A stretch of DNA of 64,000 bases from Nocardioidaceae bacterium. GTDB lineage: Bacteria; Actinomycetota; Actinomycetes; Propionibacteriales; Nocardioidaceae. Where the stretch lies: assembly GCA_017744365.1 (NCBI GenBank), contig JAGIBL010000007.1:100363-164362 (forward strand), written 5' to 3'. Below the pieces are notes generated by a model, which did not search any database, was not told the origin of the DNA, and worked only from the letters and a program-made list of their open reading frames with translations. A program made the translations under genes and the position numbers. Shown here one piece after another: positions 63,864-64,000 of this stretch (its first letter is position 1; every line of letters starts with the position of its first letter).

Positions 63864-64000
63864 GTCAGCACCTCCGAGACTTCAAGCCGCCGAGCAGTTG
63901 TCTGCGAGCCCGGCGCCGGGCCGGCAAGACGGACCACCGTGTTGAGCATGGTGGGATCCGAGAGTGCGTCGACCGCTGTGCACCGAGCGACCGCGTTCAC
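63860..64000 (-). CDS. Phage head-tail connector protein, 3' end only
   Basis: The last 46 residues of a protein that continues past the right edge, ending RLAGPAPGSQTTARRLEVSE and VLT. Its TGA overlaps the GTG of the gp10-like gene (GTGA). Position suggests a head-closure or neck protein. The fragment is too short for a family call. Confidence 0.55.
   Translation of the reverse strand: MNAVARCTAVDALSDPTMLNTVVRLAGPAPGSQTTARRLEVSEVLT

Overview
This is a high-GC actinobacterial chromosome segment, most likely Nocardioides or a close relative (Nocardioidaceae). That placement rests on the strong G/C third-position bias, the hpf-secA order shared with mycobacteria (where Rv3235-like and WS/DGAT genes also lie near secA), a 180-kDa-type NAD-glutamate dehydrogenase, ftsE-ftsX-M23 peptidase-smpB-ssrA synteny, and a tmRNA tag ending in ALAA. 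Positions 1-47741 look like core chromosome. From the 3' end of ssrA to the right edge (about 48110-64000) lies part of a siphovirus-type prophage, whose right end is outside the window.

Layout of the chromosome part: hpf, a LuxR-type response regulator, a YcaQ-like glycosylase and a PLDc_N membrane protein (433-3687, +); a TetR/glycosyltransferase pair (3684-5391, -); secA (+); an Rv3235-like gene, a polytopic membrane protein and a cupredoxin-like lipoprotein (-); a WS/DGAT acyltransferase, a DUF6912-like gene and a 49-aa membrane peptide (+); a very strong hairpin; two tandem DUF2505 genes (-); kynA, the large GDH, an amidase and an SDR (+); a sortase with a surface protein (-); ku (-), then a five-gene MacAB-like export cassette and a split LigD (ligase and polymerase as separate genes) (+). 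A five-gene overlapping operon for envelope glycosylation (two GT-C paralogues, a DPM-like GT2, a methyltransferase, a flippase-like protein) runs on the minus strand from 39681 to 32985. A HAD phosphatase, prfB, a DUF3558-like lipoprotein, ftsE, ftsX, an M23 peptidase, smpB, a trypsin-like protease, an amidohydrolase and ssrA follow.

Prophage: the tyrosine integrase sits 100 bp past the ssrA 3' end, which is the attachment site. It is followed by a small gene with an apparent LexA/SOS box. The late genes then run on the minus strand, so gene order from right to left is head-tail connectors, major tail protein, tail chaperones (with a probable -1 frameshift), tape measure, distal tail and minor tail proteins, LamG-like tip protein, coiled-coil protein, GDPD-like protein, M15-like endolysin and two small membrane proteins (holin candidates), ending in a UUCG-capped terminator. 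Two genes run against the late operon and look like morons: a membrane acyltransferase (51677-52738) and a lipoprotein (60909-61241).

The points most worth a second look are: a sortase that lacks an arginine at its expected active-site position and is paired with a surface protein without LPXTG; the hairpin with 23-bp perfect arms that holds the stop codons of both flanking genes; the moron lipoprotein with its own leaderless promoter; the acyltransferase that reads 135 nt antisense through a tail gene; and a repeated -10/6-nt/start-codon layout that suggests many leaderless mRNAs.
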